Assembly: GCA_965200465.1 (NCBI GenBank)
Contig: OZ241358.1
Span: forward strand, 3,596,001 to 3,660,000
Direction of reading: 5' to 3'
Origin: Azophilus sp965200465
Lineage (GTDB): Bacteria > Pseudomonadota > Gammaproteobacteria > Pseudomonadales > Azotimanducaceae
DNA length: 64,000 nucleotides
Part shown: one piece after another, positions 33,658 through 42,032 of the stretch
Position numbering within the stretch: the first letter of the stretch is position 1
Layout: each line of letters begins with the position of its first letter
Position numbers and translations under genes: made by a program
The notes under the pieces: model-generated
The model's input: the letters and a program-made list of their open reading frames with translations, nothing else
What the model was told of the DNA's origin: nothing
Databases searched by the model: none

Positions 33658-33706
33658 GATTGCAACGCGGCGCGGACGGCGGCTGCCCGGACGAGGCGGC
33701 GGGCGC

Positions 33707-34495
33707 TTAGGGCCGCAGCATTGGAGCGGGGCTGAGGCGCCCTTGGCGGAGTTGCCGGTCCACGGACCCCCGCTGGTCGAAAACAAAGCATTCGCCTTGC
33801 CAGTGGTTCTCGGCCTCCGGCGCATTCGCCAGATAGCCAAGAATGCCGCCGCTAAGTTGATAAACGGCCTCAAACCCCTGGTTCAGCAAATACGCGGACG
33901 CCTTTTCGCAACGAATGCCCCCAGTGCAGTACAGGGCCACCTGAGGATGCCTTGCGGGGTGCAAAGCCCGCTTGGCAAAGCGGGGAAATTCCCGGAAGGC
34001 GTCCGTGCCCGGGTTCAAGCTGCCGGGGAAGGCGCCGATGGCGGTCTCGTACCGATTGCGCACATCGACCACCGTGACTTCGGGATCGTCCAGCAGGGCG
34101 TTCCAATCCGCGCCCTCGACCGGCGTTCCGGCCCGCTCGGCCGGACGGCAGCCAGGCTGGCCGAAGCTGACGACCTCCGGCTTCACCCGCACCTTCAGCC
34201 GGTCGAAGACCGGGTTGCCGGGCGCCGCGCAGGAATAGGAAACCGGCAGGCCGCGAAAGCGCTCGTCCAAGCGGAGCTGGTCCAGCCAGGCCTGCAATTG
34301 CGGCCGGCCGCCGCAGAGCCCGCCGTTGATGCCCTCCGCCGCCAGCAAAACGGTGCCCTTGATCCCTAGGCGGGCGGCGCTGGCGTAAAGGCTGCCGCGA
34401 AGCGCGTCAAGATCGTCCAGGTACGCGAAGCGGTAGAAGGCGGCGACCGCCGTTGCCTCTTCCGCGCAGCTTGGGACAAGGCCCGAAGGATCCAT
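33707..34495 (-). CDS. trhO: tRNA uridine(34) hydroxylase TrhO (rhodanese family)
   Basis: 262 residues of the UPF0176/YceA family, which with oxygen forms 5-hydroxyuridine at tRNA position 34. N-terminal acylphosphatase-like domain (FYRFAYLDDLDALRGSLYASA, GTVLLAAEGINGG) and a rhodanese domain with VDVRNRYETAIGAFPGSLNP and the active-site Cys in YCTGGIRCEKASAYL, followed by GFEAVYQLSGGILGYL. The zinc-like C-terminal Cys cluster of some members is missing and the end is a little short. It follows bolA by 2 bases and is probably cotranscribed with it. Confidence 0.93.
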   Translation of the reverse strand: MDPSGLVPSCAEEATAVAAFYRFAYLDDLDALRGSLYASAARLGIKGTVLLAAEGINGGLCGGRPQLQAWLDQLRLDERFRGLPVSYSCAAPGNPVFDRLKVRVKPEVVSFGQPGCRPAERAGTPVEGADWNALLDDPEVTVVDVRNRYETAIGAFPGSLNPGTDAFREFPRFAKRALHPARHPQVALYCTGGIRCEKASAYLLNQGFEAVYQLSGGILGYLANAPEAENHWQGECFVFDQRGSVDRQLRQGRLSPAPMLRP

Positions 34496-34497
34496 GC

Positions 34498-34866
34498 TCA
34501 GGATTCAGCCCTCTCGGTTTGGGAGGCCGCAACACCGGCGCCAAGCGTCGGTTGGCGCTTTTCCCCGCCCAAGCACGGCGGCGACCGCGGCGCTCCGCCA
34601 AAGCGCCGCCGCCACTCCTGAGCGGTGTAGGCGTGAACGGCCAGGGCGTGAACCTCCCCGGCCAATTCCTCCTCAAGCAAGGCATGGATGCGCCTGTGCC
34701 GCTCCAGCAGGCGGCGGCCGTTAAACTCGTCGGCCACGACCACCACCCTGAAGTGCGACTCGGCGCCCGGTGGAACATTGTGGTTGCCGCTCTCGTTGAC
34801 GACCTCAAGATGCATCAAATCCAACCCTTGGACCAGCTTGCGCTCAATGCTCGCAGCGACGGACAT
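34498..34866 (-). CDS. BolA family protein
   Basis: 122 residues with the BolA fold: IERKLVQGLDLMHLEVVNES at the start, a variable loop with the conserved His (SGNHNVPPGAESHFRVVVV), and FNGRRLLERHRRIHALLEEEL, then GEVHALAVHAYTAQEW. BolA proteins work with monothiol glutaredoxins in iron-sulfur handling and stress-linked morphology. A strong AAGGAGG lies 11 bases before the ATG. A C-terminal Gly/Pro/Arg-rich tail of about 20 residues is not conserved. It is followed after 2 bases by trhO. Confidence 0.92.
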   Translation of the reverse strand: MSVAASIERKLVQGLDLMHLEVVNESGNHNVPPGAESHFRVVVVADEFNGRRLLERHRRIHALLEEELAGEVHALAVHAYTAQEWRRRFGGAPRSPPCLGGEKRQPTLGAGVAASQTERAES

Positions 34867-34989
34867 GCCTGCTTAAACCTCCTTGGAGCCTGCGTGGGCG
34901 GCGGCGCCAGCCCGAACTTCGTGGAGCAACAACATAAAACGGCGGCCGGGCTTTGGCAAACGATCCAAGAGCGCCCGGCAATCGGCAAT

Positions 34990-35008
34990 GGAGGCTTGCG
35001 TTGCCTCC
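34990..35008 (-). terminator. hairpin downstream of the GntR regulator gene
   Basis: GGAGGC (34990-34995) and GCCTCC (35003-35008) form a 6-bp stem with a 7-base loop, nine bases past the regulator stop codon. No T-run follows on the minus strand. Confidence 0.4.
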
Positions 35009-35016
35009 GCCAGCGA

Positions 35017-35718
35017 TCAAACGTTGCGCGCGATGGTCTGGCGGAAGGATTCAATGTGCCGGCGCATCGCCTGCTCCGCACCGCCGGGGTCGTGGTTGCG
35101 GATGGCCGCCAAAATGTCCGAATGCTCTTTATCCACTTCCTTCTGATGCGTCGTTTGATGCAGCGAAATGAACCAAAAGCGCAAGGAGCGTTCGTGCAGG
35201 TTCCTTAGTATGTCGGCCAGCACCTGGTTGCCGGCGATGCCCGAAATGGCGCAGTGAAAGTCCCGGTCGGCGAGCATCATGGCTTCGGTGTCCCCGGCCT
35301 GCACCGCCTGCCCGGCTCTGATAAGAATGCGCTCCAGCGCGGCGACATCCTTCCGCTTGGCGTTCTGTGCGGCGAGGCGTACGCAGTAGGGCTCGTTCAC
35401 CAGCCGCACCTCCGCGATCTGCATCACGTCGTGGAGGCTCACCGGCTTCACGATCATGCCCTTGCGCGGCATGATTTCGATCATGCCCTCGTGGGCCAAG
35501 CGGCGAACCGCCTGATGCACCGGCGTGCGGCCTATGCCAAGCAGTTCGGAAATGGCGACGACGTTCAGATAGGCGCCGGGGCCGAACTCCAGGGTGATGA
35601 TCTTCTGCTTGACCGCGGCGTAGGCCCGCTCGGTGAGGGATTTGCGCACACTCTCCGCCGCAGGTTCCCGATGTTTTGCTTTGCTCACCGCGGCGTCCGC
35701 CCCCCTTGCCTTAGGCAT
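35017..35718 (-). CDS. GntR family regulator, FadR/FCD type
   Basis: 233 residues. The winged helix (SLTERAYAAVKQKIITLEFG, then ISELLGIGRTPVHQAVRRLAHEGMI) spans about 26-85; the rest is an FCD ligand-binding domain with metal-ligand candidates in DRDFHCAISGIAGN and KEHSDILAAI. Members respond to small carboxylic acids and repress nearby catabolic genes. The closest catabolic genes are the UbiD cluster starting at 39004, and a GT-N3-AC half-palindrome of the right type lies before that gene. The first 25 residues are basic and unconserved. Confidence 0.88.
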   Translation of the reverse strand: MPKARGADAAVSKAKHREPAAESVRKSLTERAYAAVKQKIITLEFGPGAYLNVVAISELLGIGRTPVHQAVRRLAHEGMIEIMPRKGMIVKPVSLHDVMQIAEVRLVNEPYCVRLAAQNAKRKDVAALERILIRAGQAVQAGDTEAMMLADRDFHCAISGIAGNQVLADILRNLHERSLRFWFISLHQTTHQKEVDKEHSDILAAIRNHDPGGAEQAMRRHIESFRQTIARNV

Positions 35719-35796
35719 CGTTCCCAGTCGTTCCGCCCACAGCGTCGTTCAGGCGGGCCTGAATGCGGCCAGCCGGCGCTTCTCCTTAGCGGCACT

Positions 35797-37698
35797 CTAC
35801 AATGGCCGGCCTTGGCCATCAACAGAGCAGGTCCCAAGCCGCGGCGCCAGTTCGCGCCAAGTTCCAACCTCGGCGACGCGGCCTGCTTCGATCAACAGGA
35901 TGCGGTCGGCAACCTCCATCAAACCGCGGCGGTGGGCGATGGCCACCACCGTGGAGCGCTCCAGCAACGACCGCAAAGCGGTGACGACTTGCCGTTCGGT
36001 TGCCGCGTCGAGTTGCCCGGTGGCTTCGTCGAGCAGCAGCAGAGTGGGCTTTCTAAGCAGCGCCCGGGCCAGCGCGATGCGCTGCCGCTCGCCGCCGGAA
36101 AGCCGGCTGCCGCGGTCTCCCACCAAGGTGTCCAGGCCTTGCGGCAAGAGCGCCGCGAATTCGTCGGCGGCGGCAAGGCGCAGGGCATCCCAAAGTTCGG
36201 TTTCCGACGCCTGCGGCCGCGCCCAGAGCAGGTTGGCGCGGATGCTGTCATGAAACAGGAATGGGTCTTGCGGCGCGTAGGCCACCGATCGCCGCCAAGC
36301 GGGCAGGTTTCGCTCGGCAAGCGGTGCGCCGTCGATCAAGACTTGGCCCGGGCGGGTTTGTTCTTCGGCTTGCGCTGGTTTTCCCGCCGAGGGCGCCAAC
36401 AGTCCAAGCAGAATGTCCGCCAAGGTGCTTTTGCCGGCGCCTGAAGGTCCGGCGATGATCGTCATCTTGCCGGCGGGGATGTCCAAACTGACGTCATCGA
36501 GCGCCCAGGCGCCTTTCCCATAGGAGAATGAAACATGGCGCACCGCCAACTGCGCCTTCAGCCTGATGCGCGGCGCCGGCGGTTGGGGATGCGCCCGCTG
36601 CGGTTCCGCCGCTTGCCGAAACTCCTCGCGCATCGACTGCGCTTGCTCGTAGGCGGGAAGGCTGTTGGCCAGCTGCTGAGCGCTGTTTTGAAGCTGGGAA
36701 AGCATTGGCGTTATGCGAGCGAAGATCAGCGCCAGGATGGCCAACTCCGCCATTGGCGTCGCCGCACGGGACGCCGCGAACCAGACCAACGCGGCGAGAA
36801 TGACGGCAGTGGCCAGATTCAGCGCCGCCCTAGTCGCCGAAGTCGCCCAGGTGTGCTCCAGTTGGCGTTTGCGCGCCGCCGAGAGCGTCCGCCCGAAGTG
36901 CTCGACCTGAGGCTGCACGAGGCCATGGCTCTTGGCCAGCTTCAATCCGGCCAGAAAGTCCGTCGAGGAGGCGAACATGCGGCGGTTGGCTCGGATCAGT
37001 CGCTCGCCTAATTTGCGGGTGCGCAGCGTCAGCGGATGGGTGGCGGCGAACATGGCTGCGCCGGTTGCGAGCGCAAGGCCGGTAACCGTTGGCGAAATGG
37101 ACGCCGCGACCGCCAATTGCATCAACGCCAGCAGGCCGCTGACGGCCATTTGCGGCAAGATGAAGGCCGCACCGCCCATGCGGTTGACGCTCGTTGTCAC
37201 CGTGTGCAGAACGTCGGACTGGCGGCGGCTTTGCAGGTGCTCCCATTTGGCTTGCGCCATGGCTGCGTAAAGCCGTTCGCGGAAACGGTCGATGAAGCCG
37301 AGCCGAACCTTGGCGAGCAGCATGTCGCGTTGCCAGGAAGTTGCGGCGCGGATGGCGGCTAGCGCCAGAAACGCCAGCAGCACGGTGCCCAGGCTCAGTT
37401 CAACGCCAACGGCGCTAGCCGCCCAAGCGACGGCTTCGGCCACCGGATTGCCGTCAGCCTGCTGCTCCGCCAAGCCCACCACATGCAGCAGGGGAATGAG
37501 CATCAGGATGCCGAACGCCTCGGTCACTCCCGCGGTCAGCAGCAGCAGGAACGCCAACGCCATGCGGCGCGGCGCGTAGGCTATTAGCGATTTTGCGAGC
37601 TGGCGGCTGCCGCGGAAGGCGGCCATCGGGGAGAGTGCTTCGGTTGGCGGCGCATCGAATTGCGCTTCAGATGGGGCTTTTTGCTCACTGTCCGGCAT
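35797..37698 (-). CDS. ABC transporter, fused permease and ATPase (exporter type)
   Basis: 633 residues: a six-helix membrane domain (about residues 40-345) followed by an ABC ATPase domain. Walker A GPSGAGKST, a Q-loop in SVAYAPQDPFLFHDSI, signature LSGGERQRIALARAL, Walker B LLLLDEATGQLD and switch IAHRRGLMEVADRILL are all intact. Half-size exporters of this kind move lipids, peptides or RiPPs. No dedicated N-terminal peptidase (C39) domain is present. The PqqD-like gene lies about 0.6 kb away in the opposite direction, and the regulator follows 78 bases downstream. The cargo is unknown. Confidence 0.9.
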   Translation of the reverse strand: MPDSEQKAPSEAQFDAPPTEALSPMAAFRGSRQLAKSLIAYAPRRMALAFLLLLTAGVTEAFGILMLIPLLHVVGLAEQQADGNPVAEAVAWAASAVGVELSLGTVLLAFLALAAIRAATSWQRDMLLAKVRLGFIDRFRERLYAAMAQAKWEHLQSRRQSDVLHTVTTSVNRMGGAAFILPQMAVSGLLALMQLAVAASISPTVTGLALATGAAMFAATHPLTLRTRKLGERLIRANRRMFASSTDFLAGLKLAKSHGLVQPQVEHFGRTLSAARKRQLEHTWATSATRAALNLATAVILAALVWFAASRAATPMAELAILALIFARITPMLSQLQNSAQQLANSLPAYEQAQSMREEFRQAAEPQRAHPQPPAPRIRLKAQLAVRHVSFSYGKGAWALDDVSLDIPAGKMTIIAGPSGAGKSTLADILLGLLAPSAGKPAQAEEQTRPGQVLIDGAPLAERNLPAWRRSVAYAPQDPFLFHDSIRANLLWARPQASETELWDALRLAAADEFAALLPQGLDTLVGDRGSRLSGGERQRIALARALLRKPTLLLLDEATGQLDAATERQVVTALRSLLERSTVVAIAHRRGLMEVADRILLIEAGRVAEVGTWRELAPRLGTCSVDGQGRPL

Positions 37699-37989
37699 GG
37701 GCGACTACGACTAGCACCCGCCAGCCAGTCCGCCGCGCCGGCCGGCGACCGCAACGCCCGTTTCCGGGGCTCGGAGCAATGCGTGAAGCAGGCTTGCAAG
37801 CAAGCCTTGGCTGGGAGGGGCGTCCGTCAAGCCGAAAAATCCATTGCAGTAAACAGCGGCGTTGGTGCAGGTGCGGCGTTGCGCAACTTACCACAAAGGT
37901 GCCGACTGCGTCGCTATCCGAACGCCCCGAACTGCGTTGGCCGAATGGCGCGGAAGCTTGGGGCAACCCCCCTGCTGCGCTTACAATGC
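37699..37989. other. intergenic region upstream of the ABC exporter
   Basis: Contains no convincing gene. It should hold the promoter of the ABC exporter (minus strand) and whatever once preceded the epimerase fragment. The only clear structure is the palindrome at 37790-37807. A run of six C occurs at about 37969-37974. Confidence 0.4.
37790..37807. repeat. 18-bp near-perfect palindrome
   Basis: AGGCTTGC at 37790-37797 and GCAAGCCT at 37800-37807 are exact inverted copies separated by AA. It lies about 90 bases upstream of the ABC exporter start and could be an operator for a dimeric regulator or the stem of a decayed terminator. Confidence 0.45.
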
Positions 37990-38254
37990 GGCGCACCATG
38001 AGCAGGAGGTGTCCATGCGCGAACTGGCCGAAACCGTGGTGCGATTGACAGGCTCCAAGTCGAAGATCGTCCACGCCCCCAAGCGGGATGAGGATCCCCG
38101 CCATCGGCGGCCTAGCCTCCGCCGTGCGCAGGAGCTCCTGCATTGGGCGCCCAACACGCCCTTGGAAGTGGGCCTAGCCAAGACCATCGACCATTTCGAG
38201 CAGCAGATCCGCCGAGGAAGCGGTTCGCAGCCTTGCGCCACACTCGCCTCTTGA
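37990..38254 (+). pseudogene. C-terminal remnant of a nucleotide-sugar epimerase/decarboxylase
   Basis: The frame holds NAAHHEQEVSMRELAETVV and then RLTGSKSKIV, RRPSLRRAQELLHWAPNTPLEVGLAKTI (in two conserved blocks), DHFEQQ. This is the C-terminal 80 residues of extended SDR enzymes such as UDP-glucuronate decarboxylase. The whole NAD-binding domain is missing, so the fragment is not functional as an enzyme. If translated at all, the ATG at 38015 would start it. It precedes the PqqD-like gene. Confidence 0.7.
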
Positions 38255-38323
38255 GGCTGATCACAAACCGCTTCGATTGGTTATACTTCCTGCGCACCTT
38301 GTTTCCAGCGGGAGACCGAACGA

Positions 38324-38638
38324 ATGAGCAAAACCCAAGCTGGCGCCCCAAGCCTTTCCTCCGTCGTGTCGCGCAACGACACCATCGTCTTTACGGACTT
38401 GGACGACACGATCGTGATGATGGACGTGGACGAGGGGCAGTATTACGAACTCGACCCGGTGGCGGCGCAGATTTGGAGCCTGATCGAAAAGGAGCAAACA
38501 GCCGAGAACATTTGCGTTGCGCTCGCCGAGGAGTTCGATGTGGACGCAACCACCTGCAAGCAGGACACGCTGGAGTTTCTGCAGGCGGCTAGCGAACAGG
38601 GCATCATCCACGTTCGGCCCGAGGGCGCATCCTCATAG
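38324..38638 (+). CDS. PqqD family protein (RiPP recognition element fold)
   Basis: 104 residues. VVSRNDTIVFTDLDDTIVMM followed by DVDEGQYYELDPVAAQIWSLIEKE and later ICVALAEEFDVDATTCKQDTLEFLQ matches the PqqD winged-helix fold, which binds leader peptides of RiPP precursors (the RRE). It stands alone: no radical-SAM, transglutaminase-like or asparagine-synthetase-like gene is near. A TATACT at 38282-38287 may be its -10 box. A possible substrate in this window is the leader-like peptide at 15232; the ABC exporter is the closest possible partner. Standalone PqqD-like proteins with other roles also exist. Confidence 0.85.
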   Translation: MSKTQAGAPSLSSVVSRNDTIVFTDLDDTIVMMDVDEGQYYELDPVAAQIWSLIEKEQTAENICVALAEEFDVDATTCKQDTLEFLQAASEQGIIHVRPEGASS

Positions 38639-38815
38639 GGGCGCGGCGAATTGCGGCCACGGCGCCTTGCCGCCTGCGCACCGAGGCGCCCGGAAATGTC
38701 CCCAACAGGCGCAGCCCAATCGCTCCATCGTCGGCCCATGCGCATCCGCTAGGAACGCCCGCCCGCACGGGGCTTAAGCGCTCGTTGCGCAGATGCTTGG
38801 CGCCCGCCCGCGGGG

Positions 38816-38843
38816 TTGACACTTTAGAGCGCAGTGATACATT
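38816..38843 (+). promoter_or_regulatory. promoter of the UbiD cluster
   Basis: A perfect TTGACA at 38816-38821 and TACATT at 38838-38843 with a 16-base spacer. The next 160 bases lead to the UbiD start. Confidence 0.55.
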
Positions 38844-38849
38844 ACTGAA

Positions 38850-38860
38850 ATGTTAGACTA
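38850..38860 (+). promoter_or_regulatory. candidate FadR/GntR-type operator
   Basis: ATGTTAGACTA matches the FadR-subfamily pattern TNGTNNNACNA at all fixed positions but the first. It covers the expected transcription start behind the TACATT box, where a bound repressor would block the polymerase. The regulator encoded at 35017-35718 is the obvious candidate. Confidence 0.35.
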
Positions 38861-39003
38861 GATGCTCAACTAAGCGCCCCGGAATGGCGCTGGATTCGGC
38901 CGGCGCCGTTTGCCGGCCTTCGGGCAGAGGCCCTTGGTGATTCGCCGGAACGGCAAAGCCAAAAGGGCGGGCGGCGGAGAAGCCTTTAAGGGAAGGACCA
39001 AGC

Positions 39004-40419
39004 ATGGCCAAGTTTCCGGTCAGTCAGGCCGCGCCGCCCCAAGCGGGGCCAGCCAGCCACGACCTGCGCGGCTTCCTCGCGGACAACGACGACCTCGTCA
39101 CCCACGTCAGCAAGCCCGTCAGCATCGACCACATCGGCGCCCTGTCCGCCCAAAGCGAAGGCCCCATCGTTTTCGAGCGCATTCAGGAGTTCCCTGATTT
39201 TCGCCTGTGCGACATCCTGGTCAAGCACCGCTGGTCGCAATGCCGCGCCTTGGGCGTCGATGAGAAGGACTACCTGCGCACCCTGGCCTACCGCCTGCGG
39301 CAGCCGCCCCGAGGCTTCGTCAACGTGGCCACCGGCCCGGTCAAGGAGGTGGTTTGCAAGGGCCATGAAGTCGATTGGACGCAACTGCCGGCGCCCGTTC
39401 ACTCGGCTGGGGAGGACGACCCCTACATCACCGCCATGAACATCGTGCGCGACCCGGAGACGGGCTTCTACAACTCCTCCCACGCCGGCACCTCGCCGTT
39501 GCAGCCGCGCAGCGGCCTGATGAGCTTCGCCACCCCCCACACCCACATCGTCATGAACAAGCACCGCGCCTTGGGCCTCAAGGAAATGCCCATCGCCTTG
39601 GTGTTCGGCCTGCATCCCGCCTACGAGATCATGGCCAACTACTCGGGGCTGCACATGGACATGTGGGGCGAACTGGAGATGGTCGGCACGTTGATGGCCC
39701 AGGACGTGGAGATGGCGCCCTGCGAAGAGATCGACCTGACCGTGCCGGCCCATGCGGAGATCGTCGTTGAGGGCCTGGTCAACATCGAAAAGCTCCACGA
39801 CTACGGCGTGGTGGTCTCGCCTAGCGGCTACTACCTGCCGAAGACCCAGCGCCTGCCGGAGGTGCAGGTGCAGGCGGTGACCATGCGCAAGGATCGGCCC
39901 ATCTACCGCAACCACCAAACCTGTCCCTTCACCGACCATCAGGTGCTGCCCCGGCTGTGTCATGAGGCCATGCTGTACAACCGCATCACGGAGATCGGCC
40001 TGCCGGTGTTCGACGTGCGCTTTCCGCACTGGGGCGCCGCGCTGTCCTGCGTGATTCAGGTGGGAGAGCCGCCCATCGCCGGCGGCGTCAACGATGCGCT
40101 GATGGCGGCCATGGGGGCGCCCTGGCTGAACACCAAGATCGTGGTGGCGGTCAGCGAGGACACCGACGTCAACAGCGCCGAGGACGTCTATCACGCCATT
40201 GCCACCCGGGTGGACCCGGCTCGGGATCTGTTCGTGGTGGGCAACACCCGGGGCTCTCCCTACGATCCGGCCGCCGCGCCGGTGCCGGGGCAGGGCATCT
40301 TCCGCAACGTCGGCAAGCTGGGCATAGACGCCACCCGCAAGTCCCGGCACGACCCGAAGGACTTCACCCGCACCTGGCCCAAGCATTGGGGCGAGGTCCA
40401 GCTCAAGGACTACCTATGA
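39004..40419 (+). CDS. UbiD family decarboxylase
   Basis: 471 residues of the UbiD family: prenyl-FMN-dependent, reversible decarboxylases of aromatic, heteroaromatic or alpha,beta-unsaturated acids. Conserved regions: FRLCDILVKHRWSQCRALG early on, DWTQLPAPVHSAGEDDPYIT, NSSHAGTSPLQPRSG with the Arg of the active site, TPHTHIVMNK, and LTVPAHAEIVVEG with the catalytic Glu residues. GGVNDALMAAMGAPWLNTKIVV and SRHDPKDFTRTWP follow. It is therefore probably not the ubiquinone enzyme itself, since the context is a transporter, a cupin and an amidase. The UbiX needed to supply the cofactor is encoded in the same cluster. Confidence 0.9.
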   Translation: MAKFPVSQAAPPQAGPASHDLRGFLADNDDLVTHVSKPVSIDHIGALSAQSEGPIVFERIQEFPDFRLCDILVKHRWSQCRALGVDEKDYLRTLAYRLRQPPRGFVNVATGPVKEVVCKGHEVDWTQLPAPVHSAGEDDPYITAMNIVRDPETGFYNSSHAGTSPLQPRSGLMSFATPHTHIVMNKHRALGLKEMPIALVFGLHPAYEIMANYSGLHMDMWGELEMVGTLMAQDVEMAPCEEIDLTVPAHAEIVVEGLVNIEKLHDYGVVVSPSGYYLPKTQRLPEVQVQAVTMRKDRPIYRNHQTCPFTDHQVLPRLCHEAMLYNRITEIGLPVFDVRFPHWGAALSCVIQVGEPPIAGGVNDALMAAMGAPWLNTKIVVAVSEDTDVNSAEDVYHAIATRVDPARDLFVVGNTRGSPYDPAAAPVPGQGIFRNVGKLGIDATRKSRHDPKDFTRTWPKHWGEVQLKDYL

Positions 40420-40634
40420 CCGGCAAAGTTTCGCCGCACTTTCGAAAGCCCATGGTCATGGCCAGTTTGGTTTTCATGCGAGGGGGGCCCTTCATGCGCC
40501 CCAGCCGAAGGCGTCGCCTGCGGTCGCGCACCTGCGCCAAGGGCCAAAATCCAGCGCGATCGTTGCGGCTCTTGGTGCAACATCCGGGCTGGTTCTTCGG
40601 CCAGCTTGTCCCCGCTGGCGAAGCCATGGAATGA
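40416..40634 (+). CDS. small basic ORF bridging UbiD and MFS genes
   Basis: A 72-residue frame fills the gap exactly: its ATG overlaps the UbiD stop (ATGA at 40416-40419) and its TGA overlaps the start of the MFS gene (ATGA at 40631-40634). AAGGA lies six bases before the ATG. The product begins MTGKVSPHFRKPMVMASLVF and is Arg-rich in the middle (RPSRRRRLRSR). It matches no family I know. It may be a real small protein or a coupling frame that carries ribosomes across the gap; chance cannot be excluded. Confidence 0.35.
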   Translation: MTGKVSPHFRKPMVMASLVFMRGGPFMRPSRRRRLRSRTCAKGQNPARSLRLLVQHPGWFFGQLVPAGEAME

Positions 40635-42022
40635 ACCGCCTTGGGAAACAGGACATGAGTTCCGCAAGTTCAAGCGCCAGCAACAACGGAGCCGATGATT
40701 GGCCAAGGCCGGCGCTGGGCTGGTATGCGGTCAGCGTGCTCTTGGTCGCCTACGTCTTCTCGTTCATCGACCGCACCATCATCGGCCTGCTGGTGGGGCC
40801 GATCAAGGCGTCCCTGGGCATCAGCGACACCCAATTCGGGGTGCTGGGCGGCATCGCCTTCACGCTGTTCTACTGCGTTCTCGGCGTGCCCATCGGCAGA
40901 ATTGCCGACCGCGTGAGCCGGCGCGGCCTGATAGCGCTGGGCGTGGCGGTTTGGAGCTTCATGACCGCGCTTTGCGGCTGGGCGGCGGGCTTCTGGCAGT
41001 TGTTCCTGGCGCGGGTGGGCGTCGGCGTTGGCGAAGCGGCCTTGACCCCGGCGGCCTACTCGATGATTGCCGACTATTTTCCCAAGGACCGTTTGGGGCG
41101 GGCGCTGGCCGTCTATCAGTCCGGCGCCTTCCTGGGCGCTGCGCTGGCCTTCATTCTAGGCGGCGCCGTCATCGCCGCCGTGACGGCCTTTGTGGCCGAC
41201 AATCCCGATTTCTCCGTGCCCCTCCTGCCGGACGTTCAGGGCTGGCGGTTGGTGTTCATCGCCGTCGGGGCGCCCGGCCTGCTGGTGGCGCTGTGGATGT
41301 TCTCGGTGCGGGAGCCCAGCCGCAAGGGCCGGGTGGCCGAGGCTGGCGCGGCCTTGCCCTTCCGCGCCGTGGTCGCCTACGTTTGGCGGCATCGTCGCCT
41401 GTTCCTGCCCCACTTCATCGGCTTCGGGGTGCTGGTGGTGACCTTTCAGAACGTCGTGGTCTGGGGGCCGGCCTACTTCACTAGGCATTTCGGCCTGACG
41501 ATGGCGCAGACGGGCTTAACGCTCGGCTTGGTGATGTTGGTGTTCAGCAGTGCCGGGGTGATCGGCGGCGGCTTTCTTTCCGACTTGCTGGTCAAGAGGG
41601 GCCAGGCCGAAGGCCCCATGCGCGTCGGCATGATCGCCGGCTTGGCCCTGCTGCCCTTCGCGGCAACGGCCACCGTGGTTGACAGCCTAGTTCTGTCGCT
41701 GGCGCTGTTCTGCCCCATGATGTTCTTCGCCAGCTTTCCCTTGGGGTCGGCGGCCCAGGCCTTGCAGATGGTCACGCCCAACGAAATGCGCGGCCAAGTT
41801 TCGGCCATCTACATGCTGTTCCTCAACCTGCTGTCCTACGGTCTTGGCCCCTTGATCGTGGGGATGGTGACGGACTTTGTGTTCGCCGACGAGGGCGCCG
41901 TGGGCTATTCGCTGGCCATCGTCAGCGCGGTGTCGGCGCCGGTTGCCGCCTTCGCCGCCACCAGGGGGTTCACCCCCTTCCGCCAAGCGGCGGAGGAGCT
42001 AAGTTACGCCAAGGAGACCTAG
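40631..42022 (+). CDS. MFS transporter
   Basis: 463 residues with 12 predicted membrane helices, major facilitator superfamily. The loop 2-3 motif GRIADRVSRRGLI and the second-half equivalent SDLLVKRGQ mark the family; FIDRTIIGLLVGPIKASLGIS in the first helix pair resembles the spinster/hexuronate-like group that moves organic acids. Between a UbiD and a UbiX gene it most likely imports the acid to be decarboxylated or exports the product. A second start at 40655 (MSSASS) is possible, as the first eight residues are not conserved. Confidence 0.9.
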   Translation: MNRLGKQDMSSASSSASNNGADDWPRPALGWYAVSVLLVAYVFSFIDRTIIGLLVGPIKASLGISDTQFGVLGGIAFTLFYCVLGVPIGRIADRVSRRGLIALGVAVWSFMTALCGWAAGFWQLFLARVGVGVGEAALTPAAYSMIADYFPKDRLGRALAVYQSGAFLGAALAFILGGAVIAAVTAFVADNPDFSVPLLPDVQGWRLVFIAVGAPGLLVALWMFSVREPSRKGRVAEAGAALPFRAVVAYVWRHRRLFLPHFIGFGVLVVTFQNVVVWGPAYFTRHFGLTMAQTGLTLGLVMLVFSSAGVIGGGFLSDLLVKRGQAEGPMRVGMIAGLALLPFAATATVVDSLVLSLALFCPMMFFASFPLGSAAQALQMVTPNEMRGQVSAIYMLFLNLLSYGLGPLIVGMVTDFVFADEGAVGYSLAIVSAVSAPVAAFAATRGFTPFRQAAEELSYAKET

Positions 42023-42032
42023 GAGAGGCCGC

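Larger units (their letters stand above)
38639..39003. other. long upstream region of the UbiD gene
   Basis: 365 bases without a gene. The first 175 are GC-rich and featureless. The promoter-like pair at 38816-38843 and the GntR-type half-palindrome at 38850-38860 lie in the second half, followed by an untranslated leader of about 150 bases, which is long enough for further control but shows no riboswitch I recognise. Confidence 0.45.

Noticed and set aside
38986..40386. 466-codon minus-strand frame covering the UbiD gene
   Set aside because: Antisense shadow in GC-rich sequence; His/Val/Gly-rich product without recognisable domain.
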